NCBI GenBank assembly: GCA_027483885.1
Contig: JAIXTO010000222.1
Span: forward strand, 1 to 38,402
Source of the DNA: Rhizobiaceae bacterium
GTDB lineage: Bacteria > Pseudomonadota > Alphaproteobacteria > Rhizobiales > Rhizobiaceae
Length of the DNA stretch: 38,402 nucleotides
Reading direction: 5' to 3'
In this document: one piece after another, positions 1 to 9,448 of the stretch
How the letters are laid out: the number at the start of each line of letters is the position of its first letter
How positions within the stretch are numbered: the first letter of the stretch is position 1
Program-made: the position numbers and the translations under genes
Notes under the pieces: generated by a model
The model's input: only the letters and a program-made list of their open reading frames with translations
Told to the model about the DNA's origin: nothing
Database searches by the model: none

Positions 1-852
1 CATCGGGTTGCCGCCGAGATCGTTGGTGAAGCAGTTCGTGCCGGCGTCGCGGTCGAGCGTCCACAGGACGCGGGTCGCGGTGAGGATCGGGAAGGAGGCA
101 ACGATCAGGACGTTGGTGCAGAGCGAGGTCCAGGTGAAGATCGGCATCTTCATCATGGTCATGCCCGGCGCACGCATCTTGACGATGGTGGCGATGAGGT
201 TGATGCCGGAAAGCGTCGTGCCGACACCGGCCACCTGAAGGCCCCAGATGTAATAGTCCACGCCGACGCCCGGCGAATAATCGGCACCCGACAGCGGCGG
301 ATAGGCCAGCCATCCGGTACGGGCGAACTCACCGACGAACAGCGACAGCATGATGATGACCGCGCCCGCCGTCGTCATCCAGAACGAAAAATTGTTGAGG
401 AAGGGGAAGGACACGTCGCGAGCGCCGATCTGCAACGGCACGACGAAGTTCATGACACCCGTCACGATCGGCATGGCGAAGAAGAAGATCATGATCACGC
501 CATGGGCGGTGAAGATCTGGTCGTAATGGCTCGGCGGCAGATAACCTTCATTGGCACCGAAGGCCATGGCCTGCTGCGTGCGCATCATCAAGGCGTCGGC
601 AAAGCCGCGCAGCAGCATGACCAGCGAGAGGATGACATACATGATGCCGATCTTCTTGTGGTCGACGCTGGTGAACCATTCGTTCCAGAGATAACCCCAG
701 AGACGGAAATAGGTGAGGGCACCGACCACGGCGATACCGCCGAGAACCACGGCGATGAAGGTGACGAGGAGGATCGGCTCATGGGTGAAAGCCAGCGAAT
801 CCCATGACAACCGACCGAAAATGAATTCCAACAGGTTACTGTTCGTGAACAT
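1..852 (-). CDS. cyoB: Cytochrome o ubiquinol oxidase subunit I, 5' part only
   Basis: Catalytic subunit of the haem-copper bo3-type quinol oxidase, which oxidises ubiquinol, reduces O2 to water and pumps protons across the inner membrane. Only the first 284 codons are in the window; the frame is open to the left edge. The ATG lies 30 bp after the cyoA stop, preceded by GGAAA. Visible family hallmarks are SVDHKKIG (about residues 62-69), [11 protein letters not shown], whose His117 corresponds to the low-spin haem ligand H106 of E. coli CyoB, and the block [11 protein letters not shown], whose Asp146 corresponds to the D-channel entrance Asp135. Several transmembrane helices are evident. The CuB and high-spin haem ligands lie in the missing C-terminal half. 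cyoC and cyoD would be expected just off the left edge. Identification is secure. Confidence 0.96.
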   Translation of the reverse strand, partial: MFTNSNLLEFIFGRLSWDSLAFTHEPILLVTFIAVVLGGIAVVGALTYFRLWGYLWNEWFTSVDHKKIGIMYVILSLVMLLRGFADALMMRTQQAMAFGANEGYLPPSHYDQIFTAHGVIMIFFFAMPIVTGVMNFVVPLQIGARDVSFPFLNNFSFWMTTAGAVIIMLSLFVGEFARTGWLAYPPLSGADYSPGVGVDYYIWGLQVAGVGTTLSGINLIATIVKMRAPGMTMMKMPIFTWTSLCTNVLIVASFPILTATRVLWTLDRDAGTNCFTNDLGGNPM

Positions 853-882
853 GGCAGTTTCCGATACGTCTCAAGCCGGCGA

Positions 883-2064
883 TTACGGCTTCGTGTTTGT
901 GTTCAGCTGGTCGGGAGCAACGCCCTGGCCGTCATGGCCTTCGTGGCCGGACATGCCGGGCATGTTCGACATGCTGTCGTTACCCTTTCCCGGCTGCGGG
1001 GCTGAACCCGGTGCGTTTTCCCCTTCGGTGCCCTCATGGCTCTTTGCGCCATGGCCGGTGGCCGGATAGGTCGCGCCGGGGCCTTCTTCATTGGCCCAGC
1101 GGGTATCGTATTGCAGGCGTTCGCGGTTTTCGGCGCTGTCCTTGCCGGCACCGCCCATCATGTCGATGTGCATCATCTCGTCCTGGCACATCTGGCCGGG
1201 ACGGACACAAAGGTTGAGGATGGCCTCATAAAGACCGTTCTCCACCTGACCGTAATAGGTGACCGGTACGCGGGCACTCGGACGCTCCAGCTTCAGGTAG
1301 GCATCGCGGTTGAGCGGGGATCCCTGGCTCTTCACCTGCGAGACCCACTGGTCAAAGCCCTCGTTGCTCACGCCATGGAACTTGAAGCGCATGCCCGAAA
1401 AACCGTCGCCGCTATAGTTGGCGGAGAAGCCGTCATAGACGCCTTCCTTGTTCATCACCGCGTGCAGCTTGGTCTGCATGCCGGGCATGGCATAGATCTG
1501 GCCGGCAAGGGCAGGGATGTAGAAGGAGTTCATCACGGTCGAGCCGGTGATCTTGAACTCGATCGGCCTGTCGATCGGCGCGGCGATCTCGTTGACGGTG
1601 GCAATGCCCTGTTCCGGGTAGAGGAACAGCCATTTCCAGTCGAGCGCCACCACTTCGATGGTGATGGGCTTCGTCTCGGGCGTGACCGGCCGTTGCGCGT
1701 CGATGCGGTCGAGCGGACGGTAGGGGTCCAGCTTGTGGGTGCTGATCCAGGTGACGGCACCGAGCGCGACGATGATCGCAAGCGGTGCGGCCCAGATGAT
1801 CACTTCCAGACGGGTGGAGTGATGCCATTCGGGGTCATACTGGGCGCTGGTGTTCGAGCGCCTGTAATGCCAGGCAAAATACAGCGTCAGGCAGATCACC
1901 GGAATGATGATCAGCAACATCAGCACCACCGAAATGATGATGAGGTCACGCTGTTGCATGGCGATGTCGCCGGACGGCGACATGACGACGAGATCGCAAC
2001 CCGAGAGCGCGAGGGGAAGAGCGAGGGCACTAAGCCGGCGAATGAGCTTCATCAATCGTGGCAT
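883..2064 (-). CDS. cyoA: Cytochrome o ubiquinol oxidase subunit II (lipoprotein)
   Basis: Subunit II of the bo3 quinol oxidase, 393 aa, longer than the roughly 315 aa of E. coli CyoA. The N-terminus has a lipoprotein signal (LALSGC, lipidated Cys at about residue 23). Two membrane helices follow (about residues 41-66 and 87-106), then a periplasmic cupredoxin domain. The classical CuA ligand set of cytochrome c oxidases is not recognisable, as expected for a quinol oxidase. The domain ends in a Cys/Met/His-rich stretch containing CVRPGQMCQDEMMHIDMM. A low-complexity tail of about 65 residues, rich in Gly, His and Met (MSNMPGMSGHEGHDG), accounts for the extra length. E. coli CyoA has a shorter His/Met-rich tail, so the feature is not unique. 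A second in-frame ATG lies 12 nt downstream (MKLIRRLS) and would leave a more usual signal peptide. The gene precedes cyoB in the same operon. Confidence 0.95.
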   Translation of the reverse strand: MPRLMKLIRRLSALALPLALSGCDLVVMSPSGDIAMQQRDLIIISVVLMLLIIIPVICLTLYFAWHYRRSNTSAQYDPEWHHSTRLEVIIWAAPLAIIVALGAVTWISTHKLDPYRPLDRIDAQRPVTPETKPITIEVVALDWKWLFLYPEQGIATVNEIAAPIDRPIEFKITGSTVMNSFYIPALAGQIYAMPGMQTKLHAVMNKEGVYDGFSANYSGDGFSGMRFKFHGVSNEGFDQWVSQVKSQGSPLNRDAYLKLERPSARVPVTYYGQVENGLYEAILNLCVRPGQMCQDEMMHIDMMGGAGKDSAENRERLQYDTRWANEEGPGATYPATGHGAKSHEGTEGENAPGSAPQPGKGNDSMSNMPGMSGHEGHDGQGVAPDQLNTNTKP

Positions 2065-2399
2065 CTTTCACTTCGAAATTTGCGTTTTGTCACTCTGCGA
2101 CTAAAGCATCAGAGCAAGGCTCCCTATGAGGTCTTTCGTCGCAGTGCAAAACATTTTCATGCACCGCAACAAGAAACCGGGGAATTGCCCCGTCGATGAT
2201 ACCGTGCCGTGTGAGAAAAGCGCTACACGACCTCGGCATTGGCCAGGTACGGTAAACAATCTGCAACAATATACGGCAACTGGGCCGTTTGGAGCAAATT
2301 CTTTGCCATCGGAACGGTACCGGGCTTGATAACAGGCAAATATGCATCATCCTATCTTTTGGGGAGGCGACCATTCGCCGCAAAGGAGGAGACCGCATC
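2065..2399. promoter_or_regulatory. Divergent control region between cyoA and the MFS gene
   Basis: This 335-bp gap holds no credible gene and must contain the promoters for the cyo operon (minus) and the MFS transporter (plus). I see an interrupted palindrome GTGCA-N11-TGCAC at 2144-2164, a possible operator. TTGAT-AACA-GGCAA at 2326-2339 matches 8 of 10 positions of the FNR/FixK consensus TTGATNNNNATCAA. Neither is strong enough to call a site. The Shine-Dalgarno AAAGGAGGA at about 2382-2390 fixes the MFS start at 2400. Confidence 0.5.
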
Positions 2400-3746
2400 A
2401 TGAGCATTACAAGTAACCCCACATCATCAGAGTTCGAGCGCGACGCCCGTCGCATGCACGATGGCAAGCCGTTGTCTCCCGGCAGCATCGCCATTGGCGT
2501 GGTCATTGGCCGCATGTCTGAATTCTTCGATTTCTTTGTGTACGGCATTGCCTCGGTTCTGGTTTTCCCGCGGCTCGTCTTTAGCTTCGCCGGCGATCCG
2601 GTTACGGCAACGCTGATGTCGTTTGCCGTGTTCTCGCTGGCTTTCCTGGCGCGTCCGGTCGGGTCGCTGTTCTTCATGTGGATCGACCGAACCTATGGGC
2701 GCGGCTCCAAGCTCACCATGGCGCTGTTTCTGCTCGGCGGCTCGACGGCAGCGCTTGCCTTTCTGCCGAGCTACCAATCCATCGGGGTCTGGTCGGTGGC
2801 GCTTCTGGCGCTGTTTCGCCTCGGTCAGGGATTTGCGCTGGGCGGCGCCTGGGACGGCATGGCCTCGCTTCTGGCGCTGAATGCCCCGAAGCAACATCGC
2901 GGCTGGTATGCGATGATCCCGCAGCTCGGTGCGCCGATCGGTTTTGCGCTGGCAAGCGCGCTTTTCGGTTATTTTGCCGTCAGCCTGTCGGATCAGGATT
3001 TCCTCACCTGGGGCTGGCGTTACCCATTCTTCGTGGCCTTTGCCATCAACGTGGTGGCCCTTTTTGCCCGCCTGCGCATCGTCGCCAGCCGCGAATTCGG
3101 CGAGTTGTTCGAAACGCTGGAACTGCAGCCGCGTCCGGTTCTCGAAACCATCCGGGTGCATGGTCGCGATATCCTGCTCGGCGCTTTCGTGCCGCTTGCC
3201 AGCTTTGCGATGTTCCATCTGGTGACGATCTTCCCGCTGAGCTGGGTCACGCTTTACGGCGGTCAGTCGGCCGGTTCGTTCCTGTTCGTGCAGATCTTTG
3301 GCGCCATCGTCGGCATCTGTGCCATCGTTATATCGGGCCTTGCCGCGGATCGCATCGGCCGGCGCAAGCAGTTGATGATCGGGGCTGCCATCATTGCCGT
3401 GTTCAGCTTCTCGGCGCCGTTCCTTCTCGATGCAGGCGGCAAAGGGCAGGATGCCTTCATTATCATCGGTTTCGGCATTCTCGGTCTTTCGTTCGGCCAG
3501 GCATCGGGTGCCGTGTCCTCGCGCTTTGCCCTGCAGTATCGTTACACCGGCTCGGCGCTGACGTCGGATCTGTCCTGGCTGGTGGGGGCAGGTTTCGCAC
3601 CTCTGGTGGCGCTGGGTCTCGCCAGCAATTTCGGCATCATCTTCATCGGCGGCTACCTGATTTCCGGTGCAATCTGTACGCTTGCGGCCCTCAGCCTCAG
3701 CCGGATTCTTGATTCCTCCGAGCATCAGGCGCCGGCAAACCGCTGA
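2400..3746 (+). CDS. MFS transporter, metabolite:H+ symporter (MHS) type
   Basis: Inner-membrane secondary transporter of 448 aa, with about 12 hydrophobic segments. The opening RMSEFFDFFVYGIASVLVFP and the loop ARPVGSLFFMWIDRTYGRG between helices 2 and 3 match the metabolite:H+ symporter group (proline/betaine, citrate and dicarboxylate relatives). A second MFS loop motif, ADRIGRRKQ, sits in the C-terminal half. The start at 2400 is chosen because AAGGAGGA lies 8-9 nt upstream; an in-frame extension to 2289 lacks such a site. The gene diverges from cyoA and is closed by a strong terminator. The substrate cannot be read from the sequence. Confidence 0.9.
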   Translation: MSITSNPTSSEFERDARRMHDGKPLSPGSIAIGVVIGRMSEFFDFFVYGIASVLVFPRLVFSFAGDPVTATLMSFAVFSLAFLARPVGSLFFMWIDRTYGRGSKLTMALFLLGGSTAALAFLPSYQSIGVWSVALLALFRLGQGFALGGAWDGMASLLALNAPKQHRGWYAMIPQLGAPIGFALASALFGYFAVSLSDQDFLTWGWRYPFFVAFAINVVALFARLRIVASREFGELFETLELQPRPVLETIRVHGRDILLGAFVPLASFAMFHLVTIFPLSWVTLYGGQSAGSFLFVQIFGAIVGICAIVISGLAADRIGRRKQLMIGAAIIAVFSFSAPFLLDAGGKGQDAFIIIGFGILGLSFGQASGAVSSRFALQYRYTGSALTSDLSWLVGAGFAPLVALGLASNFGIIFIGGYLISGAICTLAALSLSRILDSSEHQAPANR

Positions 3747-3795
3747 CCCGAACCTTTCGGCCGCCGCTCCTCTCCGGGAAGGTGGCCCATCACGA

Positions 3796-3838
3796 AAAAC
3801 CCCGGTCCGCTTGAAAAGGCAGCCGGGGTTTTGTTTTG
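3796..3838 (+). terminator. Intrinsic terminator after the MFS gene
   Basis: AAAACCCCGG (3796-3805) pairs perfectly with CCGGGGTTTT (3823-3832), followed by GTTTTG. It separates the MFS gene from the hydratase gene. Confidence 0.85.
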
Positions 3839-3904
3839 TCGGCGCGGCGGTTGCTGCCGGCTTGAAGACATGCAAGGCATGCACATCATTGGGGGATCAA
3901 CGAC

Positions 3905-4657
3905 ATGACAGACATCAACGACGCCACCGGAACGACAGACCTCGCCACCCTTCTCGCGAATGCCATGCGTGATGGCCAGACAATCGGCACCGAAGGCCTT
4001 GCCGCCCCGGATGTGGCCGGCGCCTATACCATTCAGGCCGACATCCTGAACCGGCTGGGGGTGGCCGTGCCCGAGGGCTACAAGTTTTCGCTGCGCGATG
4101 GCGGGCTCTATGGCGCGCCGCTGATCTTTGTCCGCACGGACCCGAGTGCGCCCTTCTGCACCGGCATCAAGGTGGAAATCGAACTGGCGCTGACGCTTTC
4201 CAGCGACCTGCCGCCGCGCACAGAACCCTACACGAGGCAGGATGTGGTGGACGCCATCGATAGCGTTGCCATCGGCGTCGAACTGGTGCGCAGCCGTTAT
4301 ACGCAAGGCCCCGGCAGCTCTCTGCCGCTTCTGTTGTCGGACATGATGAGCAATGCCGGTTATATCGTCGGCCCGGCGCTTGATCGCTCCCTGCTTGCCG
4401 AAGGGGCAGACCTTGGCACGCTTCGGCTCACCAATGGCGACACGGTTCTATTCGAGGACGCGGTGAGGCATCCCGATGGTGATCCGCTGGCGGCCGTCAT
4501 TGCTGCCGCCAATGGCGGGTTGCCGATGGGGGGATCCCTGAAGAAGGGCCATGTGGTCACCACCGGCACGCTCTGCGGTGCGCCGCTGATCCCGGCAGCC
4601 TCCGCCTTTACCGCAAGCCTTGGCGGCCAGGAACTGACGGTGCAGCTGACTGCCTGA
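3905..4657 (+). CDS. 2-keto-4-pentenoate hydratase-like protein (MhpD/FAH superfamily)
   Basis: A 250-aa protein of the fumarylacetoacetate hydrolase-like fold in its 2-keto-4-pentenoate hydratase (MhpD) branch. Members add water to 2-hydroxy-2,4-dienoates in meta-cleavage pathways, or decarboxylate related oxo-acids. It has the expected metal-site acidic pattern, VEIELALTL (about residues 80-88) and GVELVRSRY (about 123-131). A Lys in EGYKFSL takes the place of the family's KIGLT-type motif. GSLKKGHVVTTGTLCGA near the C-terminus is the usual gap-and-turn region. The start is supported by GGGGGA nine nt upstream. It stands as a single transcription unit between two terminators, with no ring-cleavage genes nearby, so the substrate is unknown. 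Confidence 0.82.
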   Translation: MTDINDATGTTDLATLLANAMRDGQTIGTEGLAAPDVAGAYTIQADILNRLGVAVPEGYKFSLRDGGLYGAPLIFVRTDPSAPFCTGIKVEIELALTLSSDLPPRTEPYTRQDVVDAIDSVAIGVELVRSRYTQGPGSSLPLLLSDMMSNAGYIVGPALDRSLLAEGADLGTLRLTNGDTVLFEDAVRHPDGDPLAAVIAAANGGLPMGGSLKKGHVVTTGTLCGAPLIPAASAFTASLGGQELTVQLTA

Positions 4658-4671
4658 TGGAAATGGAGACG

Positions 4672-4713
4672 GCAGAAGGCGCCTGCATGCCTGCGGGCGC
4701 CTTCTGCTTTTTT
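4672..4713 (+). terminator. Intrinsic terminator after the hydratase gene
   Basis: A perfect 12-bp stem, GCAGAAGGCGCC (4672-4683) with GGCGCCTTCTGC (4696-4707), has a 12-nt loop and is followed by T6 (4708-4713). A textbook Rho-independent terminator lying 30 bp before the end of the convergent ParA-like gene. Confidence 0.95.
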
Positions 4714-4742
4714 GGGCGGTGGATCTGGCGGAAGAGGATTTC

Positions 4743-5486
4743 TCAGGCGGCCTTGCGCTTGCTGGCAGGCTCGACCTTCGTCGCTTTCGCGACTTTCGGC
4801 TTGGCAGTCTTCGGTTTTGCGACCTTAATCGGCACGAGGCTCATGATTTCCTCGGCAAACTGGCGGGCATTTTCACGCGCCTTGTCGAGGTTGCTGACGC
4901 GCTCCGGTTCCATCGTGTGCAGCGTGCCGCCGGTCACGAACATGTCGCGATAGGCCGCGCGCTCGATGAGGGCGGTTTCGAGCACATGCACCTGCTTTTC
5001 GGCGAGAAGCGCCTTCACAGCCGTCAGCGCACGGGTGGTGATGATGGAATTGATGCGTGTCAGCACCACGGAATGGGGAATGCGGATCTCGCACTGGATC
5101 GCCAGTTCCTGAAGGATGGTGAGAACCTGCGCACCGCCCACGGCATCCATGGCGCAACCCTGGACCGGGATCATGACCCGGTCCGACAGCCCGATCGCCT
5201 TGGCCAGCAGCGGTGAAATGCCACCGGCGACATCGATGATGACATAGTCCATCGTCTTCGACAGCGCCTTTACGTCGCGCTCGATCGTGTCTTCGGTGAT
5301 ATCGGAGACGACGGTGAACTTGGCCGGCGTGTCCGCAAGGCCGTTCCAGCGCGTAATCCACTGCTGCGGATCGGTATCGAGAATGGCAACGCGGTGCCCG
5401 CGTTCGGCAAGTTCTGCGGCAAGAATGAGAGCGACCGTGGTCTTTCCGGCGCCTCCCTTGGTATTTGCAAATGTGATCGTAGCCAT
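4743..5486 (-). CDS. Orphan ParA/MinD-type ATPase, VirC1-like, with basic tail
   Basis: A 247-aa deviant-Walker ATPase. KGGAGKTT at residues 10-17 carries the two lysines of the ParA/MinD class, LDTDPQQW (about 38-45) is the A' motif, and YVIIDVAGG is Walker B. The C-terminal half resembles the VirC1 branch: ERAAYRDMF and GGTLHTM recall HERDAFAAM and RGMLHLT of Agrobacterium VirC1. VirC1 assists T-DNA transfer by binding near the border and recruiting DNA to the pole, but this copy has no virC2 or border beside it. The last 30 residues are an Ala/Lys/Pro-rich tail (AKPKTAKPKVAKATK) that could bind DNA. The start at 5486 is chosen because the ATPase fold begins at once and GAGG lies 7 nt upstream; a longer frame to 5582 adds unrelated residues. 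No parB, repABC or centromere-like repeats are seen. Its cargo is unknown. Confidence 0.88.
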   Translation of the reverse strand: MATITFANTKGGAGKTTVALILAAELAERGHRVAILDTDPQQWITRWNGLADTPAKFTVVSDITEDTIERDVKALSKTMDYVIIDVAGGISPLLAKAIGLSDRVMIPVQGCAMDAVGGAQVLTILQELAIQCEIRIPHSVVLTRINSIITTRALTAVKALLAEKQVHVLETALIERAAYRDMFVTGGTLHTMEPERVSNLDKARENARQFAEEIMSLVPIKVAKPKTAKPKVAKATKVEPASKRKAA

Positions 5487-5808
5487 GGCTAACCTCAAAG
5501 TGAAAAGGGGACTGATCCTCCTGCGGGGGCGCGCTCTTCTGGCTTTTTCTAATGATGGGCGTTCGCAGAGATGATGTGTCACTTTCCTGGATGAAACTTG
5601 CGTGACGCTGTCCAGCGCTGCTCGAAACCCCGCATTTGCGGGCTTTTTCGAGATTTTTTACGGTGTTTTCCATGCGATCTCCGTGGCTTGCACGGCATGG
5701 CTGTTGTTCTCCGCAACGGCCAAACGTGAGGCTGTGTGGAAGAGGGCGGGAAACCTTTCGGGCGTCCGCGAGTTGACCAGCCAATCCCTCCCGCAGAAGG
5801 CGTCATCC
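5487..5808. promoter_or_regulatory. Divergent region between the ParA-like gene and treZ
   Basis: 322 bp without a credible gene. It should hold both promoters. A small hairpin CCCGC-ATTT-GCGGG (5629-5642) followed by CTTTTT points toward treZ and could act as a weak terminator or attenuator. AGAAGG at about 5795-5800 is the treZ ribosome-binding site. Confidence 0.4.
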
Positions 5809-7570
<1,762 letters not shown>

Positions 7571-7578
<8 letters not shown>

Positions 7579-9442
7579 CAAGACCTCTGTTGCAAAGTCC
7601 GAGACAAGGCCGTCGCCGCTCGATACGCTGGCGCGCCAGCATGGCATCGAGTTCACGCGGCCCGATCCCGATGGCAGCGCGGTTGCGATCTCGACCGACA
7701 CCAAGCGCAAGATCCTGTCCGCTCTCAACGTGACGGTGGAGGGAGTGACGCTCGCATCGCTGCCGCCCGTCTGCTTCCTGCCGGACGTGCTGTCGCGCGA
7801 TCGCGTCTGGGGCCTGACATTGCAGCTCTACGAGTTGCGGTCGAAGCGCAACTGGGGCATCGGCGATTTTGCCGATCTGCGCGCCATCTGCGGCCTTGCC
7901 GGGCGGCTCGGTGCCGATTTCATCGGGCTCAACCCGCTTCACGCGCCCTTCATGGCAGAGCCCGCCCGCTGCAGCCCTTATGAACCCTCCAGCCGCCAAT
8001 GGCTGAACCCGCTCTATATCGCGGTGGATCAGGTGCCCGGCTTTGAGCCGCGCCGCGACCTCGACAAGGCGGTACAGAAACTGCGGCAGTCGAAACTTGT
8101 CGATTATCCCGAGGTGGCAGCGGTCAAGCTGCGTGAACTGCGGCTTCTGTGGCAGGCATGGCGGCAGGCCAATAGCGTGACCGGCTCCTATATGGCCTCG
8201 GCGTTTGATAGCTTTCGTGAAAAATCCGGTGAGAGCCTGCGCCTGCATGCCCTGTTCGAGGTGATCTCGGCAGATATGGTGTCGCGCGGCCTGTCTGCGG
8301 GCTGGCGCGCGTGGCCGCAGGAGATGCAGGCGCCGGACAGCCCGGCCGTGACGAGCTTTGCCCAGTCGCGGCTGGACGAAGTGGAGTTTCACATGTGGCT
8401 GCAATGGGTCGCCCATGTGCAGCTGTCCGATGTGGTGGGCGCTGGCGAACAGGCAGGCCTGCGCATCGGGCTTTATCTCGATCTGGCGGTTGGCGAGGCA
8501 CTGGATGGTTCGGCCACCTGGAGCGAACCAGACATCTACGTCTCTTCGGCAAGCATTGGCGGCCCGCCGGATCCGTGGGCGGTTGAGGGACAGGACTGGC
8601 GGCTTGCCGCCTTCCTGCCGTCAAGGATTGCTTCGGGCGATCCGTCCCCCTACCGGCGCATGCTGGATGCGGCGATGCGTTATGCCGGTGCCGTCAGGAT
8701 CGACCATGCCGCAGCGCTGGCGCGGCTGTTTCTCGTGCCCTTCGATGGCACGCCCGCCGAGGGGGCCTATGTCGCTTATCCGAAAGACGATCTGCTGCAG
8801 GTGCTGGCTGATGCCTCACATGATCATCATTGCTTGCTGATCGGCGAGGATCTCGGCCACCTTCCAGAAGGGCTGCGCGAGGATCTGACCCGCTCCGCGC
8901 TTCTCTCCTACCGCATCTTTCCCTATGAGCGGAATGAGCAGGGTTTTGTCGCCGCCGAAGATTATCCGGCCCTGTCGCTTGCCTGCGTCTCCACCCATGA
9001 CCATCAGACGCTGGGCGGCTGGTGGTCGGGCGCCGATATCAAGGCGCGCGCCGACCACGGCCTTGTGCCGCAGAAAACGGCAAAGCTCGATCTCAAGGCC
9101 CGCGTGACTGAAAAAGCCGATCTCGTGCGCGCGCTGGAAGCCGAGGGGCTTGCCGCTCCAGAGGCCGACAACGGCAAGCTGAAAGATGCGGATCTGGAAC
9201 TGCTGGTGTTGTCGCTGCACCGGTTTCTGGCCCGCACGCCGGCCATGCTTCTCGCGGTGCGGCTGGCGGATTTAACCCGGGAAAAGCAGCCGACCAACAT
9301 TCCCGGCACCAGCGAGAGCCACCCCAACTGGCGCCCAAAACTGTCGGTCGCGGTGGAGGATCTCGAGGATGTCGATCTTCTCCTGTCGGTCACCGCGGCG
9401 CTGCGCGAAGAGCGGCCGAAGACGAAGACTGGAGGCCGCTAG
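7571..9442 (+). CDS. malQ: 4-alpha-glucanotransferase (amylomaltase)
   Basis: GH77 enzyme that transfers glucan segments between malto-oligosaccharides, keeping chains long enough for phosphorylase or TreY. 623 aa from the ATG at 7571, which overlaps the treZ stop and so is probably translationally coupled; a longer frame from 7514 lies wholly inside treZ. Signature motifs run in order: RSKRNWGIGDFADL (about 90-103), GLNPLHA, CSPYEPSSRQWLNPLYI (134-150), VRIDHA with nucleophile Asp378, IGEDLGHLP with acid/base Glu426, and STHDHQTLGGWW with Asp477. The ending PGTSESHPNWRPKLSV is typical of the family. It ends 6 bp before the convergent cysG stop, with no terminator visible between them. Confidence 0.96.
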
Positions 9443-9448
9443 CACCTG

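Noticed and set aside
1036-2199. 387-codon open frame on the plus strand opposite cyoA
   Set aside because: It is the antisense shadow of a GC-rich gene; cyoA on the other strand has clear family motifs.
3863-3876. TTGA-N6-GCAA resembling a FixK site before the hydratase gene
   Set aside because: Only 7 of 8 core positions and no oxygen-related context; expected by chance.
2090-3884. Long minus-strand open frames (2090-2677 and 2427-3884) opposite the MFS gene
   Set aside because: Arg/Glu-rich, non-hydrophobic shadow translations lying over a clearly real membrane protein gene and across its terminator.
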